This document shows positions 1 to 8,555 of a stretch of 64,000 nucleotides of DNA, piece after piece. A program made the position numbers and the translations under genes. Under the pieces are notes generated by a model, which was not told the origin of the DNA, did not search any database, and saw nothing but the letters and a program-made list of their open reading frames with translations. Positions within the stretch are counted from its first letter, which is position 1, and each line of letters starts with the position of its first letter. This DNA comes from Streptomyces kronopolitis (GTDB lineage: Bacteria > Actinomycetota > Actinomycetes > Streptomycetales > Streptomycetaceae). The stretch lies in NCBI RefSeq assembly GCF_014646275.1, contig NZ_BMND01000007.1, positions 62,001 through 126,000 on the forward strand, written 5' to 3'.

Positions 1-413
1 CCGGTGTGAACCGCGCGATGCTCGCCTTCATGCTCGACTCGTACATCGAGGACGAGGCGCCCAACGCCAAGGGCAAGATGGAGAAGCGCACCGTCATGCA
101 GCTCGACCCGCGCCTGGCGCCGGTCAAGGTTGCGGTGCTGCCGCTGTCCCGCAACCCGCAGCTGTCGCCGAAGGCGAAGGGGCTGGCCACGGACCTGCGC
201 AAGAACTGGAACATCGAGTTCGACGACGCGGGCGCGATCGGCCGCCGCTACCGCCGCCAGGACGAGATCGGCACCCCGTTCTGCGTCACGGTCGACTTCG
301 ACACCCTCGACGACAACGCGGTGACCGTGCGTGAGCGCGACACCATGAAGCAGGAGCGCGTCAGCCTGGACCAGATCCAGGCCTACCTGGGCGCGCGGCT
401 GCTCGGCTGCTAG
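1..413 (+). CDS. glyS: Glycyl-tRNA synthetase, C-terminal part (cut by window edge)
   Basis: The open frame enters from the left edge (frame 3) and stops with TAG at 411-413, so only about 136 C-terminal residues are seen. They match the C-terminal anticodon-binding (HGTP) domain of the homodimeric class II glycyl-tRNA synthetase, which charges tRNA-Gly in the cytosol. Typical landmarks are [11 protein letters not shown] near the start, [11 protein letters not shown], and the [20 protein letters not shown] segment, followed by the usual closing [13 protein letters not shown]. The catalytic core lies outside the window. A strong hairpin terminator follows. The GTG at position 6 is internal, not the start. 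Confidence 0.93.
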   Translation, partial: GVNRAMLAFMLDSYIEDEAPNAKGKMEKRTVMQLDPRLAPVKVAVLPLSRNPQLSPKAKGLATDLRKNWNIEFDDAGAIGRRYRRQDEIGTPFCVTVDFDTLDDNAVTVRERDTMKQERVSLDQIQAYLGARLLGC

Positions 414-421
414 TCGCTCGC

Positions 422-506
422 GGGGCGGCGCCGGACCTCCGGCGCCGCCCCCGGTGCTCTCAGGCGCCGACCGGGCCCGGAACTTCCGGGCTCGGTCGGC
501 GCTTTT
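422..506 (+). terminator. Double-hairpin terminator after glyS
   Basis: Two inverted repeats sit 8 nt after the glyS stop. The first is perfect: 14-nt arms at 422-435 and 438-451. The second has 17-nt arms at 464-480 and 486-502 with one G-T wobble and a 5-nt loop, and is followed directly by TTTT at 503-506, making it a classical intrinsic terminator. TG-rich DNA follows to 641 with no gene. Confidence 0.85.
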
Positions 507-641
507 GCGTGTGCGTGTGCGTGTGCGGGGGCCGGGGGTTGGGGCCCGGGGGCCTTGGTGTCGGGGCTGTGGCCGGGGGTGTGGGGTCGGTGTGCGGGCA
601 CAGCCGGTGCGCGGGGCAGGCCCGGTTCCGTGGTCCGGACG

Positions 642-1223
642 TCAGCTGCGCAGGCCCCGCAGGACCAGGTCGCGGACGGCGTCGAAGTCGTGGGCGATGC
701 CGGGGCGGGACCACTCGGCGGCGTAACAGGGGTCGTGGAAGCGGCCGGTGGCGTCGAAGACGGCGCGGGCGGTGGTCGCCGGGGACGGGGTGTGGAACGC
801 GCCCTGGCTGACCCCGGCTTCGATGAGGGTGGTGAGCTGGGCCTCCAGATCCGTGACATGGCGGTCGACCACGCCGCCGCTCTCGCCGATCAACGTCATA
901 TAGGTGGCGAAGAGTTCGGGGTCGTCACCGGCCTTGTGCCGCTTGGCTTCGAACAGGGCGGTCAGCCAGCGGTCCAGCCGCTCCGGGGCCGGGCCCTCTT
1001 CCGTGACGATGACCGACAGCTGCCGGCTCGTCCGGTCCAGCCAGCGCGCCGTGACGGCCTCCCGCAGCGCCGCCTTCGTGCGGAAGTGGCGGTAGACGCT
1101 GCCGTGACTGACGCCCAGGGCGCGCGCCACATCCACGACCGTGGCCTTGGCCGGGCCGTAGCGGCGCAGCACCTCCTCGGTGGCTTCGAGGATGCGCTCG
1201 GGGGTCAGCGTTTCGGGCGGCAT
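642..1223 (-). CDS. TetR/AcrR-family transcriptional regulator
   Basis: 193 residues, ATG start at 1221-1223. An N-terminal TetR helix-turn-helix spans about residues 9-55, with recognition helix VSHGSVYRHF at 38-47; the rest is the helical ligand-binding and dimerisation domain. TetR proteins repress by binding palindromic operators and release on binding a small ligand. The gene lies just downstream of an aldo/keto reductase on the same strand, and a perfect 13-bp inverted repeat overlaps that gene's promoter region (2585-2616), so control of the reductase is the simplest inference. Its own upstream gap (1224-1507) carries four 19-bp tandem repeats and a small dyad around 1387-1405. The ligand is unknown. 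Confidence 0.85.
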   Translation of the reverse strand: MPPETLTPERILEATEEVLRRYGPAKATVVDVARALGVSHGSVYRHFRTKAALREAVTARWLDRTSRQLSVIVTEEGPAPERLDRWLTALFEAKRHKAGDDPELFATYMTLIGESGGVVDRHVTDLEAQLTTLIEAGVSQGAFHTPSPATTARAVFDATGRFHDPCYAAEWSRPGIAHDFDAVRDLVLRGLRS

Positions 1224-1423
1224 GGGGCGGGTCGGCCTTTCGGGAGGCGGGACGGGGCCGGGCGACCGGTTCCGGGAGGCACTCGGCGGGGCGGCACACG
1301 GCGGGTGCCGTGCGGGTCCCGCGCGGATGCCGTGCCGGGTGACGGCGGCGGCCGCCGGGGCGTCCGTCCACCGGATCCGTGCGCCGGGTACGTACGGACG
1401 GTACCTGGCCGTGCGCCCTGGCC

Positions 1424-1499
1424 GCTGCGGTGGTCACACCCCGCTGCGGTGGTCACGACCCGCTCCGGCGGTCACACCCGGCTCCGGTGGTCACGGCCG
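1424..1499. repeat. Four tandem 19-bp repeats
   Basis: Four uninterrupted copies in exact 19-bp register begin at 1424, 1443, 1462 and 1481. Each starts GCTSCGGYGGTCAC and ends in a C-rich tail. They lie between the start of the TetR gene and the end of the aldo/keto reductase gene and could be operator repeats or a minisatellite. Confidence 0.9.
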
Positions 1500-1507
1500 C
1501 CGCGCGG

Positions 1508-2512
1508 TCAGTGCTCGCTGTCCAGGTGCGCCATCTGGTCGGCGGGGTAGCGGTCGCCGGCGGCGGCGCCGGGCGGGACCGCACGCTCGATCGCGGCCAG
1601 ATCCCCGTCGTCCAGGGCGACATCCAGGGCGCCGAGCGCCTCGGTCAGGCGGTCGCGGCGGCGGGCGCCGACCAGCGGGACGATGTCCTCGCCCCGGGAG
1701 AGCACCCAGGCGATGGCGATCTGGGCGACCGAGACGCCCTTCTGCTCGGCGATCTTGCGCAGGGCGTCCACCAGATCGAGATTGCGGTCGAGGTTCTCGC
1801 CCTGGAAGCGCGGGCTGCGGCCGCGGAAGTCGTTCGGGGCGAGCGTGCGCTCGCGGCTGAAGTGGCCGCTGATCAGGCCGCGGGACAGGACGCCGTAGGC
1901 GGTGATGCCGATGCCCAGTTCGCGGGCGGTGGGCAGGATCGACTCCTCGATGCCCCGGGAGACGAGGGAGTACTCGATCTGGAGGTCGGAGATCGGGGCG
2001 ACGGCGGCGGCCCGGCGCAGGGTGTGCGCGCCGACCTCGGACAGGCCGATGTGCCGGACGTGCCCGGCCTCGACCAGCTCGGCGATGGCGCCGACGGTCT
2101 CCTCTACCGGGACGTCCGGATCGATCCGGGCGATCCGGTAGATGTCGATGTGGTCGGCACCGAGGCGCTGGAGGGAGTAGGCGGCGAAGTTCTTCACCGC
2201 CTTCGGGCGCCCGTCGTAGCCGCTGAAGCCGCCCTCGACGGTGCGCAGGGCGCCGAACTTGACGCTGAGCAGCGCCCGTTCGCGGGCCGCGGCAGGGGCG
2301 GTGCGCAACGCCTCGTTGATCAGTAGTTCGTTGTGGCCCATGCCGTAGAAGTCGCCGGTGTCGAGCAGGGTGATGCCCGCTTCGAGGGCGGCGTGGACGG
2401 TGGCGAGGGACTCGGCGCGGTCGCTGTCGCCGTAGAGGGCGGACATGCCCATGCAGCCGAGGCCGAGGGCGGGGGTCTGCGGGCCGGTGGTGCCCAAGGT
2501 GCGGGTCTGCAC
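1508..2512 (-). CDS. Aldo/keto reductase
   Basis: 334 residues from a GTG at 2510-2512, chosen because AGGAG lies 7 nt upstream and because homologous proteins begin with a short QTRTLG-type strand; an in-frame start at 2602 would add a non-conserved leader that runs into the operator. The TIM-barrel AKR family reduces aldehydes or ketones with NADPH. Catalytic Asp51 (LLDTGDFYG), Tyr56 and Lys85 are present. The usual catalytic histidine region reads IYRIARIDP, so His is replaced, as in the AKR subgroup carrying PARLDP-like motifs. The TetR gene follows 284 bp downstream. The substrate cannot be told from sequence. Confidence 0.85.
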   Translation of the reverse strand: MQTRTLGTTGPQTPALGLGCMGMSALYGDSDRAESLATVHAALEAGITLLDTGDFYGMGHNELLINEALRTAPAAARERALLSVKFGALRTVEGGFSGYDGRPKAVKNFAAYSLQRLGADHIDIYRIARIDPDVPVEETVGAIAELVEAGHVRHIGLSEVGAHTLRRAAAVAPISDLQIEYSLVSRGIEESILPTARELGIGITAYGVLSRGLISGHFSRERTLAPNDFRGRSPRFQGENLDRNLDLVDALRKIAEQKGVSVAQIAIAWVLSRGEDIVPLVGARRRDRLTEALGALDVALDDGDLAAIERAVPPGAAAGDRYPADQMAHLDSEH

Positions 2513-2584
2513 TGCGTGCTCCTGACGAGAGGGGGAGGGGCGGGCGGCCGCGCTGCCGTGCGGCCGCGTACCCACGATGACATG

Positions 2585-2616
2585 ACGACTGACAGATTTC
2601 AATATCTGTCAGTCGT
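2585..2616. promoter_or_regulatory. Perfect 13-bp inverted repeat, probable TetR operator
   Basis: ACGACTGACAGAT at 2585-2597 is mirrored exactly at 2604-2616 with a 6-nt TTCAAT spacer. It sits about 75 bp upstream of the aldo/keto reductase start, in a locally AT-richer patch where its promoter should be. Size and symmetry fit a TetR-family operator, and the nearest TetR gene is 642-1223. Assignment to that protein is inference. Confidence 0.75.
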
Positions 2617-2679
2617 TAGAGTGGGTGAGCCCTCCGCGACCTCTCGTCCCCTCCCCCTCTCCGCGCGCTCCGGCGCAGG

Positions 2680-4206
2680 TCAGCGCAGGGTGCGGGGCAG
2701 CCGCAGGGCCAGCAGCGTGGTGCCCGCGACGATGGCCAGCTGGGTCAGCAGGGCGGCGAGCAGCGCGTCGCGGATGCCGACGGAGGGCAGCAGCGACAGG
2801 AAGAGCGTGCCGAGGGTGGCCACGCCCAGGGCCATCCCGGACTGCTGGGTCGTGACCATGACCCCGCCGCCCACGCCCGCCTGCGCCGCCGGGAGTTCGC
2901 TCAGCACGATGCGCAGCAGGACCGGCAGCACCATGCCCTGCCCGAAGCCCAGCACCGCCATGCTCGGCGCGAGCGCGGCCACCGAGATCCCCGGCCAGCC
3001 CGCGTACACGGTCAGCGCCAGGAGGATCAGCCCGGTGCCCTGGATCATCGAGCCGGCGAGCACCACCCGCCGCCCGAACCGCAGCACCAGCCGCGGACCG
3101 GCGAGCGAGGCGACGAAGAAGGTCAGGCACAGCGGCGCCAGGGACAGCCCGGCCGTGAACGGGCCGTAGTGCAGGCCGTTCTGGAGCGCCACGGCGATGA
3201 CGAACATGAAGCCGCCGAAGCCCAGCGTGAACGGGACGATCATGGTGAGTCCGCTGTTCACGGACGGTATGCGCAGCAGCGACGGCGGCACCAGCGGCGT
3301 CCGGCCCGCGCGCTCGGCCCGGCGCTCGACGCGCACGAACGCGGTGGCGGCCACGGGGAAGACCGCCAGCAGGATCCAGGACCACAGCGGCCAGCCGGCC
3401 GCCCGGCCCTCGGTCAGCGGCAGCAGCAGCGTGATCAGCGTGGCGGCGAGCAGCGCGGTGCCGGGGACATCCACCCGGGTCGGGTGCGGGGCGCGGGTCT
3501 CGGGCACCGTACGGGCGGCCAGCAGCCAGGCCGCGGCGGCGATCGGGACGTTCACCAGGAACACCGCGCGCCAGCCGGTCCCGGCCAGGTCCACGGAGAC
3601 CAGCAGTCCGCCGAGCACCTGCCCGACGGCGCTGGAGACCCCCGCCGTACCGCCGTACAGGCTGAGGGCCCTGGCCCGCCGCTTGCCGGTGGTCGTCGCC
3701 TGGATGGTGGCCAGGACCTGCGGCAGCAGCAGCGCGGACGCGGCGCCCTGGGCGATCCGGGCGGCCACCAGCGTCCAGGCGTCCGGGGCGAGGCCGCAGG
3801 CCAGTGAGGTCACGCCGAAGGCGGCCAGCCCCCACAGGAACAGCCGGCGGCGGCCGACCATGTCGCCGAGCCGGCCGCCGAGGACCAGCAGCATGGCGTA
3901 GGCGACGCCGTAGCCGGCCACCACCATCTCCAGCATCGCCGGGCCGGCTCGCAGATCGGCGTCGATGGTCGGCAGGGCGACATTGACGATGAAGAAGTCG
4001 ATCAGCGGGAGGGCCGCCCCCAGCAGCACGGTCAGCAGGCCGAGCGGGGTCAGCAGGGGCGGGGTGCGGTGCTGCCGCGGGCCGGGCGCGGGCGTCGCCG
4101 CGGAGGCGGCCCCGGACGGCGGGGGTGCGGTCTCGGGGGTGGCGGGTGCCGCGGTCGGCGCGGCCGGGGCCTTCGTGGTGGTCGTCTGTGCTGGCGTAGT
4201 GCTCAC
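2680..4206 (-). CDS. MFS drug/metabolite exporter (DHA2-like)
   Basis: 508 residues from GTG at 4204-4206. The N-terminal about 55 residues are Thr/Ala/Pro-rich and probably cytoplasmic; about 14 membrane helices follow. MFS signatures are visible: DFFIVNVALPTI in TM1, GGRLGDMVGRRRLF in the TM2-3 loop, and the antiporter motif region SSAVGQVLGGLLV. The protein should export a hydrophobic compound driven by protons. It is divergent from an MmyB-type XRE regulator (4308-5210), with a shared 101-bp promoter region holding repeated GGTACCAG operators, a typical regulator-transporter arrangement. An upstream ATG at 4278 would run through the operators and is less likely. Confidence 0.85.
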   Translation of the reverse strand: MSTTPAQTTTTKAPAAPTAAPATPETAPPPSGAASAATPAPGPRQHRTPPLLTPLGLLTVLLGAALPLIDFFIVNVALPTIDADLRAGPAMLEMVVAGYGVAYAMLLVLGGRLGDMVGRRRLFLWGLAAFGVTSLACGLAPDAWTLVAARIAQGAASALLLPQVLATIQATTTGKRRARALSLYGGTAGVSSAVGQVLGGLLVSVDLAGTGWRAVFLVNVPIAAAAWLLAARTVPETRAPHPTRVDVPGTALLAATLITLLLPLTEGRAAGWPLWSWILLAVFPVAATAFVRVERRAERAGRTPLVPPSLLRIPSVNSGLTMIVPFTLGFGGFMFVIAVALQNGLHYGPFTAGLSLAPLCLTFFVASLAGPRLVLRFGRRVVLAGSMIQGTGLILLALTVYAGWPGISVAALAPSMAVLGFGQGMVLPVLLRIVLSELPAAQAGVGGGVMVTTQQSGMALGVATLGTLFLSLLPSVGIRDALLAALLTQLAIVAGTTLLALRLPRTLR

Positions 4207-4235
4207 GGACTCGACGATCGCCGACCGCCCAGCCG

Positions 4236-4265
4236 GGTACCAGAGTGTCTTTATCCTGGTACCAG
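4236..4265. promoter_or_regulatory. Operator region between MFS exporter and XRE regulator
   Basis: GGTACCAG occurs at 4236-4243 and again at 4258-4265, exactly 22 bp (two helical turns) apart. The same bases also form a dyad, GGTACCAG (4236-4243) with CTGGTACC (4256-4263). The element lies in the 101-bp divergent promoter between the exporter and the regulator, where the XRE protein would be expected to bind. Binding is inference. Confidence 0.65.
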
Positions 4266-4307
4266 CTCTACCTGGCAACCGGTTCGGGGATGCGGCAGGC
4301 TGGAGCC

Positions 4308-5210
4308 ATGACCCTGGACGTGACCGCCACGCAGCCTGCCACAGGTGCCGGTGCCGTGACCGCCCCGCGCGACCACGACGCCCGCCGGGCCGAGCTGGCC
4401 GCCTTCCTGCGCAGCCGGCGGGAGCGGATCACCCCCGAACAGGTCGGGCTGCCCCGGGGCACCCGCCGCCGGACCCCCGGGCTGCGCCGGGAAGAGGTCG
4501 CACAGCTGGGCGCCGTGGGGGTCACCTGGTACACGTGGCTCGAACAGGCCCGGGACATCCATGTGTCGCCGCAGGTCCTGGACGCGGTGGCGCGTGCGCT
4601 GCTGCTCGACCGCGCCGAGCGCAGCCATCTGTTCGCGCTGGCCGGGGCGGTGGACCCGATGCCCGGCAGCGAGTGCACGGGCGTGCCGCCCGCGTTGCGG
4701 CAGGTCCTGCAGCAGCTCGACCCGTTCCCGGCGGTCGTCCAGAACGGCCGGTACGACATCCTGGCCCACAACCGCACGTACAGCCGCCTGATGTGCGACC
4801 TCGACTCGCTGCCCGAGGAGGACCGCAACTGCATGTGGCTGGCGTTCACCCACCCGGAGTGGCGGTCGCGCGTGGTCGATCTGGACGCCACGATGCGGGT
4901 GATGGCCGCCAAGTTCCGGGCGTCGATGGCCGAGCATGTCGCGGAGCCGGCGTGGAAGGCGCTACTGGCGCGGCTGATGGAGGCGTCGTCGGAGTTCCGG
5001 GAGATCTGGGCGCAGCACGAGGTCATCCGCCCCATGGGGTCGGTCAAGGTCTTCCGGCACCCCTGGGTGGGCGTGCTCGAACTGTCCGCCACGAGCCTGT
5101 GGACGGGGCCCAACCCCGGCCCCAAGCTGATGTCCTACACCCCCGTCGACGAGACGTCCCGCACGCGCCTGGAGAAGCTGGCGGAGCTGACGGCGCTCGC
5201 CGCCGGGTGA
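4308..5210 (+). CDS. XRE-family regulator with MmyB-type ligand-binding domain
   Basis: 300 residues, ATG 4308-4310. Residues about 20-85 form the helix-turn-helix (ELAAFLRSRRERI, GLRREEVAQLGAVGVTWYTW, LEQARDIHVS), followed by a 190-residue PAS-like MmyB/MLTR ligand-binding domain (VQNGRYDILAHN, ending in a WVGVLELSATSL strand). The family typically represses a divergently encoded transporter or dehydrogenase and responds to a small, often lipid-like ligand. Here the divergent gene is an MFS exporter. The gene converges on a second MFS gene with a 42-bp gap. Confidence 0.87.
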   Translation: MTLDVTATQPATGAGAVTAPRDHDARRAELAAFLRSRRERITPEQVGLPRGTRRRTPGLRREEVAQLGAVGVTWYTWLEQARDIHVSPQVLDAVARALLLDRAERSHLFALAGAVDPMPGSECTGVPPALRQVLQQLDPFPAVVQNGRYDILAHNRTYSRLMCDLDSLPEEDRNCMWLAFTHPEWRSRVVDLDATMRVMAAKFRASMAEHVAEPAWKALLARLMEASSEFREIWAQHEVIRPMGSVKVFRHPWVGVLELSATSLWTGPNPGPKLMSYTPVDETSRTRLEKLAELTALAAG

Positions 5211-5252
5211 GGCGGGCGGCCGCCGTAGGGGAGGAGAGGGCGCCCGGCCCCG

Positions 5253-6707
5253 TTACGGGCGGGCGTCCGCGGTGTCCTGTCCCCGGGGACCGTCGTCGAA
5301 CAGCGCCGCCGTACGGCGGGCCGTCTCCCGCGCCCACCGGCCCGTCGTCACCGCGCCCAGCAGCAGCACGGCCGCGCCGCAGCCCGCGATGATCCACCAG
5401 GCCGGGCGGGCGGCCGCGAGGAAGGCGTCCGTGGTGGCGTGGGCATGCGCCCCGCTCGCCAGTACGGCGCCGATCACCGCGACGCCGAGCGACTGCCCGA
5501 CCTGCCGGCTGGTGGAGGCCACGGCGGCGGCCACCCCGGCCTGGGCGCGCGGCATACCGGACACCGCGGTGTTGGTGATCGGCGCGTTGACCAGGCCGAA
5601 TCCGATGCCGAACAGGACGTAGCCGGTGAACAGCAGCGGGTTGGCCGACTGGGCGCCGAAGGCCGCGAAGAGCACCCCGCTGGCAGTCATGGCCGTGCCG
5701 GCGGCCAGCAGCGAGGGCCGCGGCCCACGGCTGCCCACCAGCCGGCCCGACACCGGCGCGAAGATCAGTGTCATCCCGGCCATGGGGAGCATGTAGAGCC
5801 CGGCGTCCAAAGCGGACAGCCCGCGGATGTTCTGCAGATACAGCGTGTTGATGAACAGGAAGCCGGCGAGCGCGGCGAAGGCGCAGACCGCCACGACCGT
5901 GGCCCCGCTGAACGGCGCGCTGTGGAAGAAGCGCAGATCGATGAGGGGTTCCTCGCGGCGCCGCTCGTAGAAGAGCAGACCGGCCAGGGACCCCAGCGCG
6001 GCCACCACGAACACCAGGATCTGCGGCGACGTCCAGCCGGCGTCCGGGGCCTCGATGATCGCGTACGTCAGCGAGCCGAGGAGCGTGATCACCAGCAGCT
6101 GGCCGACCGGATCGACCCGGCGGGGCCTGGGGGCGCGCGACTCGGGGACGTAGCGCAGGGTCAGGAAGATCGCGAGCGCGCCGATCGGGACGTTGATCCA
6201 GAAGATCGAGCGCCAGCCGACGGTCTGCACCAGCAGCCCCCCGACCACCGGCCCGGCCGCCATGCTGATGCCGACGACCCCGCCCCACACCCCGATGGCG
6301 CGGGCCCGCTCCCGGGGCTCGGTGAAGGTGTTGGTGATGATCGACATCGCCACGGGGTTGAGCATCGAGCCGCCGACCGCCTGCACCATCCGGAAGACCA
6401 CCAGCCACCCCAGCCCGGGCGCCAGGCTGCACAGCAGCGAGCCGACCGCGAAGACGACCAGCCCGACCAGGAAGACCCGCCGCCGGCCCAGCCGGTCGGC
6501 CGTGGAGCCGGCCAGCATCAGCAGCGAGGCCAGGACCAGGGTGTAGGCGTCGATCGTCCACTGCATACCGGAGACCGAGGCATGCAGCTCGTGCTGGATG
6601 GACGGCAGGGCGACGTTCAGAATGGTGTTGTCGAGGCTGACGATCAGCAGGCTCATACAGCAGATCGCCAGCACCAGAAGACGCCGTCGACGCCCGAGCT
6701 CAGACAT
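5253..6707 (-). CDS. MFS transporter, EmrB/QacA (DHA2) family
   Basis: 484 residues, ATG at 6705-6707. Fourteen predicted membrane segments. Signatures include SLDNTILNVALPSI (TM1), ADRLGRRRVFLVGL (loop 2-3), GVVGISMAAGPVVGGLLV (antiporter motif C) and a WRSIFWINVPIG stretch typical of DHA2 exporters. Probable proton-driven efflux of hydrophobic compounds. It is unrelated in strand and promoter to the MFS gene at 2680-4206. The start is 151 bp from dusB, which is divergent, so the gap 6708-6857 holds both promoters. Confidence 0.87.
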   Translation of the reverse strand: MSELGRRRRLLVLAICCMSLLIVSLDNTILNVALPSIQHELHASVSGMQWTIDAYTLVLASLLMLAGSTADRLGRRRVFLVGLVVFAVGSLLCSLAPGLGWLVVFRMVQAVGGSMLNPVAMSIITNTFTEPRERARAIGVWGGVVGISMAAGPVVGGLLVQTVGWRSIFWINVPIGALAIFLTLRYVPESRAPRPRRVDPVGQLLVITLLGSLTYAIIEAPDAGWTSPQILVFVVAALGSLAGLLFYERRREEPLIDLRFFHSAPFSGATVVAVCAFAALAGFLFINTLYLQNIRGLSALDAGLYMLPMAGMTLIFAPVSGRLVGSRGPRPSLLAAGTAMTASGVLFAAFGAQSANPLLFTGYVLFGIGFGLVNAPITNTAVSGMPRAQAGVAAAVASTSRQVGQSLGVAVIGAVLASGAHAHATTDAFLAAARPAWWIIAGCGAAVLLLGAVTTGRWARETARRTAALFDDGPRGQDTADARP

Positions 6708-6857
6708 CCTTGAACGCTACAACGATCGGTGTGGGACGGTCCTGGCGGGGCCACTCGCGCGGTGCGGGACAATGGGAGGTCGCAGCGGCCGCCCCCGGGG
6801 GCCGCGGCCCGACCGCCCCGCCAACGGAAGCCGAAGAAAGCCGAAGGTATCGCCGCC

Positions 6858-7985
6858 ATGACTCTCCTGCAGATCGGTCCGCACGCGGTGCAGCCGCCCG
6901 TGGTCCTCGCGCCCATGGCCGGGATCACCAATGCCCCGTTCCGGACGCTGTGCCGGGAGTTCAGCGGCGGCAAGGGCCTGTTCGTCAGCGAGATGATCAC
7001 GACGCGGGCGCTGGTCGAGCGCAACGAGAAGACCATGCAGCTGATCCACTTCGACGAGACCGAGCGGCCGCGCTCGATCCAGCTGTACGGCGTCGACCCC
7101 GACACCGTCGGCAAGGCCGCCCGCATGATCGCGGAAGAGGACCTCGCCGACCACATCGACCTGAACTTCGGCTGCCCGGTCCCGAAGGTGACCCGCAAGG
7201 GCGGCGGCTCGGCGCTCCCGTACAAGCGGCACCTGCTGCGCTCGATCCTGCGCGAGGCGGTGGCCAACGCGGGGTCGCTGCCGGTGACGATCAAGATGCG
7301 CAAGGGCATCGACGACGATCACCTCACCTTCCTCGACGCCGGACGGATCGCGGTCGAGGAGGGCATCACGGCGGTCGCCCTGCACGGCCGCACGGCCTCC
7401 CAGCACTACGGCGGCACCGCCGACTGGGACGCCATCGCCCGCCTCAAGGAGCACGTCCCCGAGATCCCGGTGCTCGGCAACGGCGACATCTGGTCGGCCG
7501 ACGACGCGCAGCGGATGATGCGCGAGACCGGCTGCGACGGCGTGGTCGTGGGCCGCGGCTGCCTGGGGCGGCCCTGGCTGTTCGGCGATCTGGTGGCGGC
7601 CTTCGAGGGGACCGGCACCTACGCGCAGCCGACCCTCAAGGAGGTCGCGGCGGTGATGCTGCGGCACGCCACGCTGCTCGGCGAGTGGATCGGTGACGAG
7701 ACCCGCGGCGTGATCGACTTCCGCAAGCATGTCGCCTGGTACACCAAGGGCTTCTCGATCGGCTCCGAGATGCGCCGCAGCCTCGCGGTGACCTCCTCCC
7801 TCGACGAGCTGGACGCGCTGCTGTCGGAGCTGGACCTCGACCAGCCGTGGCCGCTGGGCGCCGACGGCCCGCGGGGCCGCACCTCCGGCCGCAACCGCGT
7901 CGTCCTGCCCGACGGCTGGCTGGACGACCCGTACGACTGCGCGGGCGTGGACGCGGACGCCGAGCTGGACACCTCGGGCGGCTGA
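6858..7985 (+). CDS. dusB: tRNA-dihydrouridine synthase
   Basis: 375 residues from ATG 6858-6860; the frame is open further upstream, but homology begins at the IGPHAVQPPVVLAPMAGITN strand. A TIM-barrel flavoenzyme that reduces uridines to dihydrouridine in tRNA using FMN and NADPH. Visible features: APMAGITNAPFR at the FMN site, the catalytic cysteine Cys106 in NFGCPVPKV, KMRKGID, the HGRTASQHYGGTADW signature, NGDIWS, and VVVGRGCLGRPWLF at the phosphate site. The C-terminal helical tRNA-binding region and an acidic tail follow. Stand-alone gene. Confidence 0.93.
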   Translation: MTLLQIGPHAVQPPVVLAPMAGITNAPFRTLCREFSGGKGLFVSEMITTRALVERNEKTMQLIHFDETERPRSIQLYGVDPDTVGKAARMIAEEDLADHIDLNFGCPVPKVTRKGGGSALPYKRHLLRSILREAVANAGSLPVTIKMRKGIDDDHLTFLDAGRIAVEEGITAVALHGRTASQHYGGTADWDAIARLKEHVPEIPVLGNGDIWSADDAQRMMRETGCDGVVVGRGCLGRPWLFGDLVAAFEGTGTYAQPTLKEVAAVMLRHATLLGEWIGDETRGVIDFRKHVAWYTKGFSIGSEMRRSLAVTSSLDELDALLSELDLDQPWPLGADGPRGRTSGRNRVVLPDGWLDDPYDCAGVDADAELDTSGG

Positions 7986-8555
7986 CCCGGCCGGGCTGCC
8001 CGACTCCCCGTGTGAAGCGGCGACTTGGGAGGGCCACCAAGACGGGACGGGCGCGGGCCGCGGCGGCCCGCGCGGCCCGCTGGGCGAGGCGGGCCCACCC
8101 GCCGTCTCCGTCCGCCGTCCTCCCCCGAATGATGGAGGGCGGCGTCCGCTTCTCCTCCTCGATGCCGAGGCGCCCCGCGCCGCCGTGTCGCACCATTGCC
8201 GTGTCGCACCGGCCGCCGGCTTGAGCCTCCCCCTAGGGGAGGCCTCAGGCTGACGCCGGTGCGGAGGGGGCGGGCCGGGGTGTGCCCGGTCCGTCGGCCG
8301 GGCGTCGTCCGGTGCCGGCACGGGGGCCGGCACCGTACGACCCATCGGCCCCTCCCGCCCCTTCCTCCCCCAACTGGGCCCGCGGACAGGGCCATTCGGG
8401 GCATTCCGCTGTCCGGTACACGTCCCGGCCGGTCGCACCGCGCTACCGTTTGGCTCCGTACGGGAACCCGTGCGGCGGACCGGACGGCGCACGGCCGCAT
8501 CCGGCGCCCGGCACGGCGGCGGGCGGGTCGCGGAGGACACCGAGGTGATGCTGTG
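7986..8555. other. 570-bp gap between dusB and the MarR gene
   Basis: No convincing gene on either strand. It holds a 13-bp direct repeat GCCGTGTCGCACC at 8182-8194 and 8198-8210 (16-bp period) and a perfect hairpin with 8-nt arms GCCTCCCC at 8225-8232 and 8236-8243 with no T-run, possibly the end of the dusB transcript. A TACCGT -10-like hexamer at 8444-8449 may serve the MarR gene. Confidence 0.5.

Noticed and set aside
505..540. GTGTGCGTGTGCG run after the glyS terminator
   Set aside because: Short TG/CG alternation of about 25 bp only; no gene or regulatory context beyond being post-terminator spacer.
8182..8210. 13-bp direct repeat as operator of dusB or the MarR gene
   Set aside because: Only two copies, about 350 bp from the MarR start and after the dusB stop; kept as a note in the gap entry rather than called a regulatory site.
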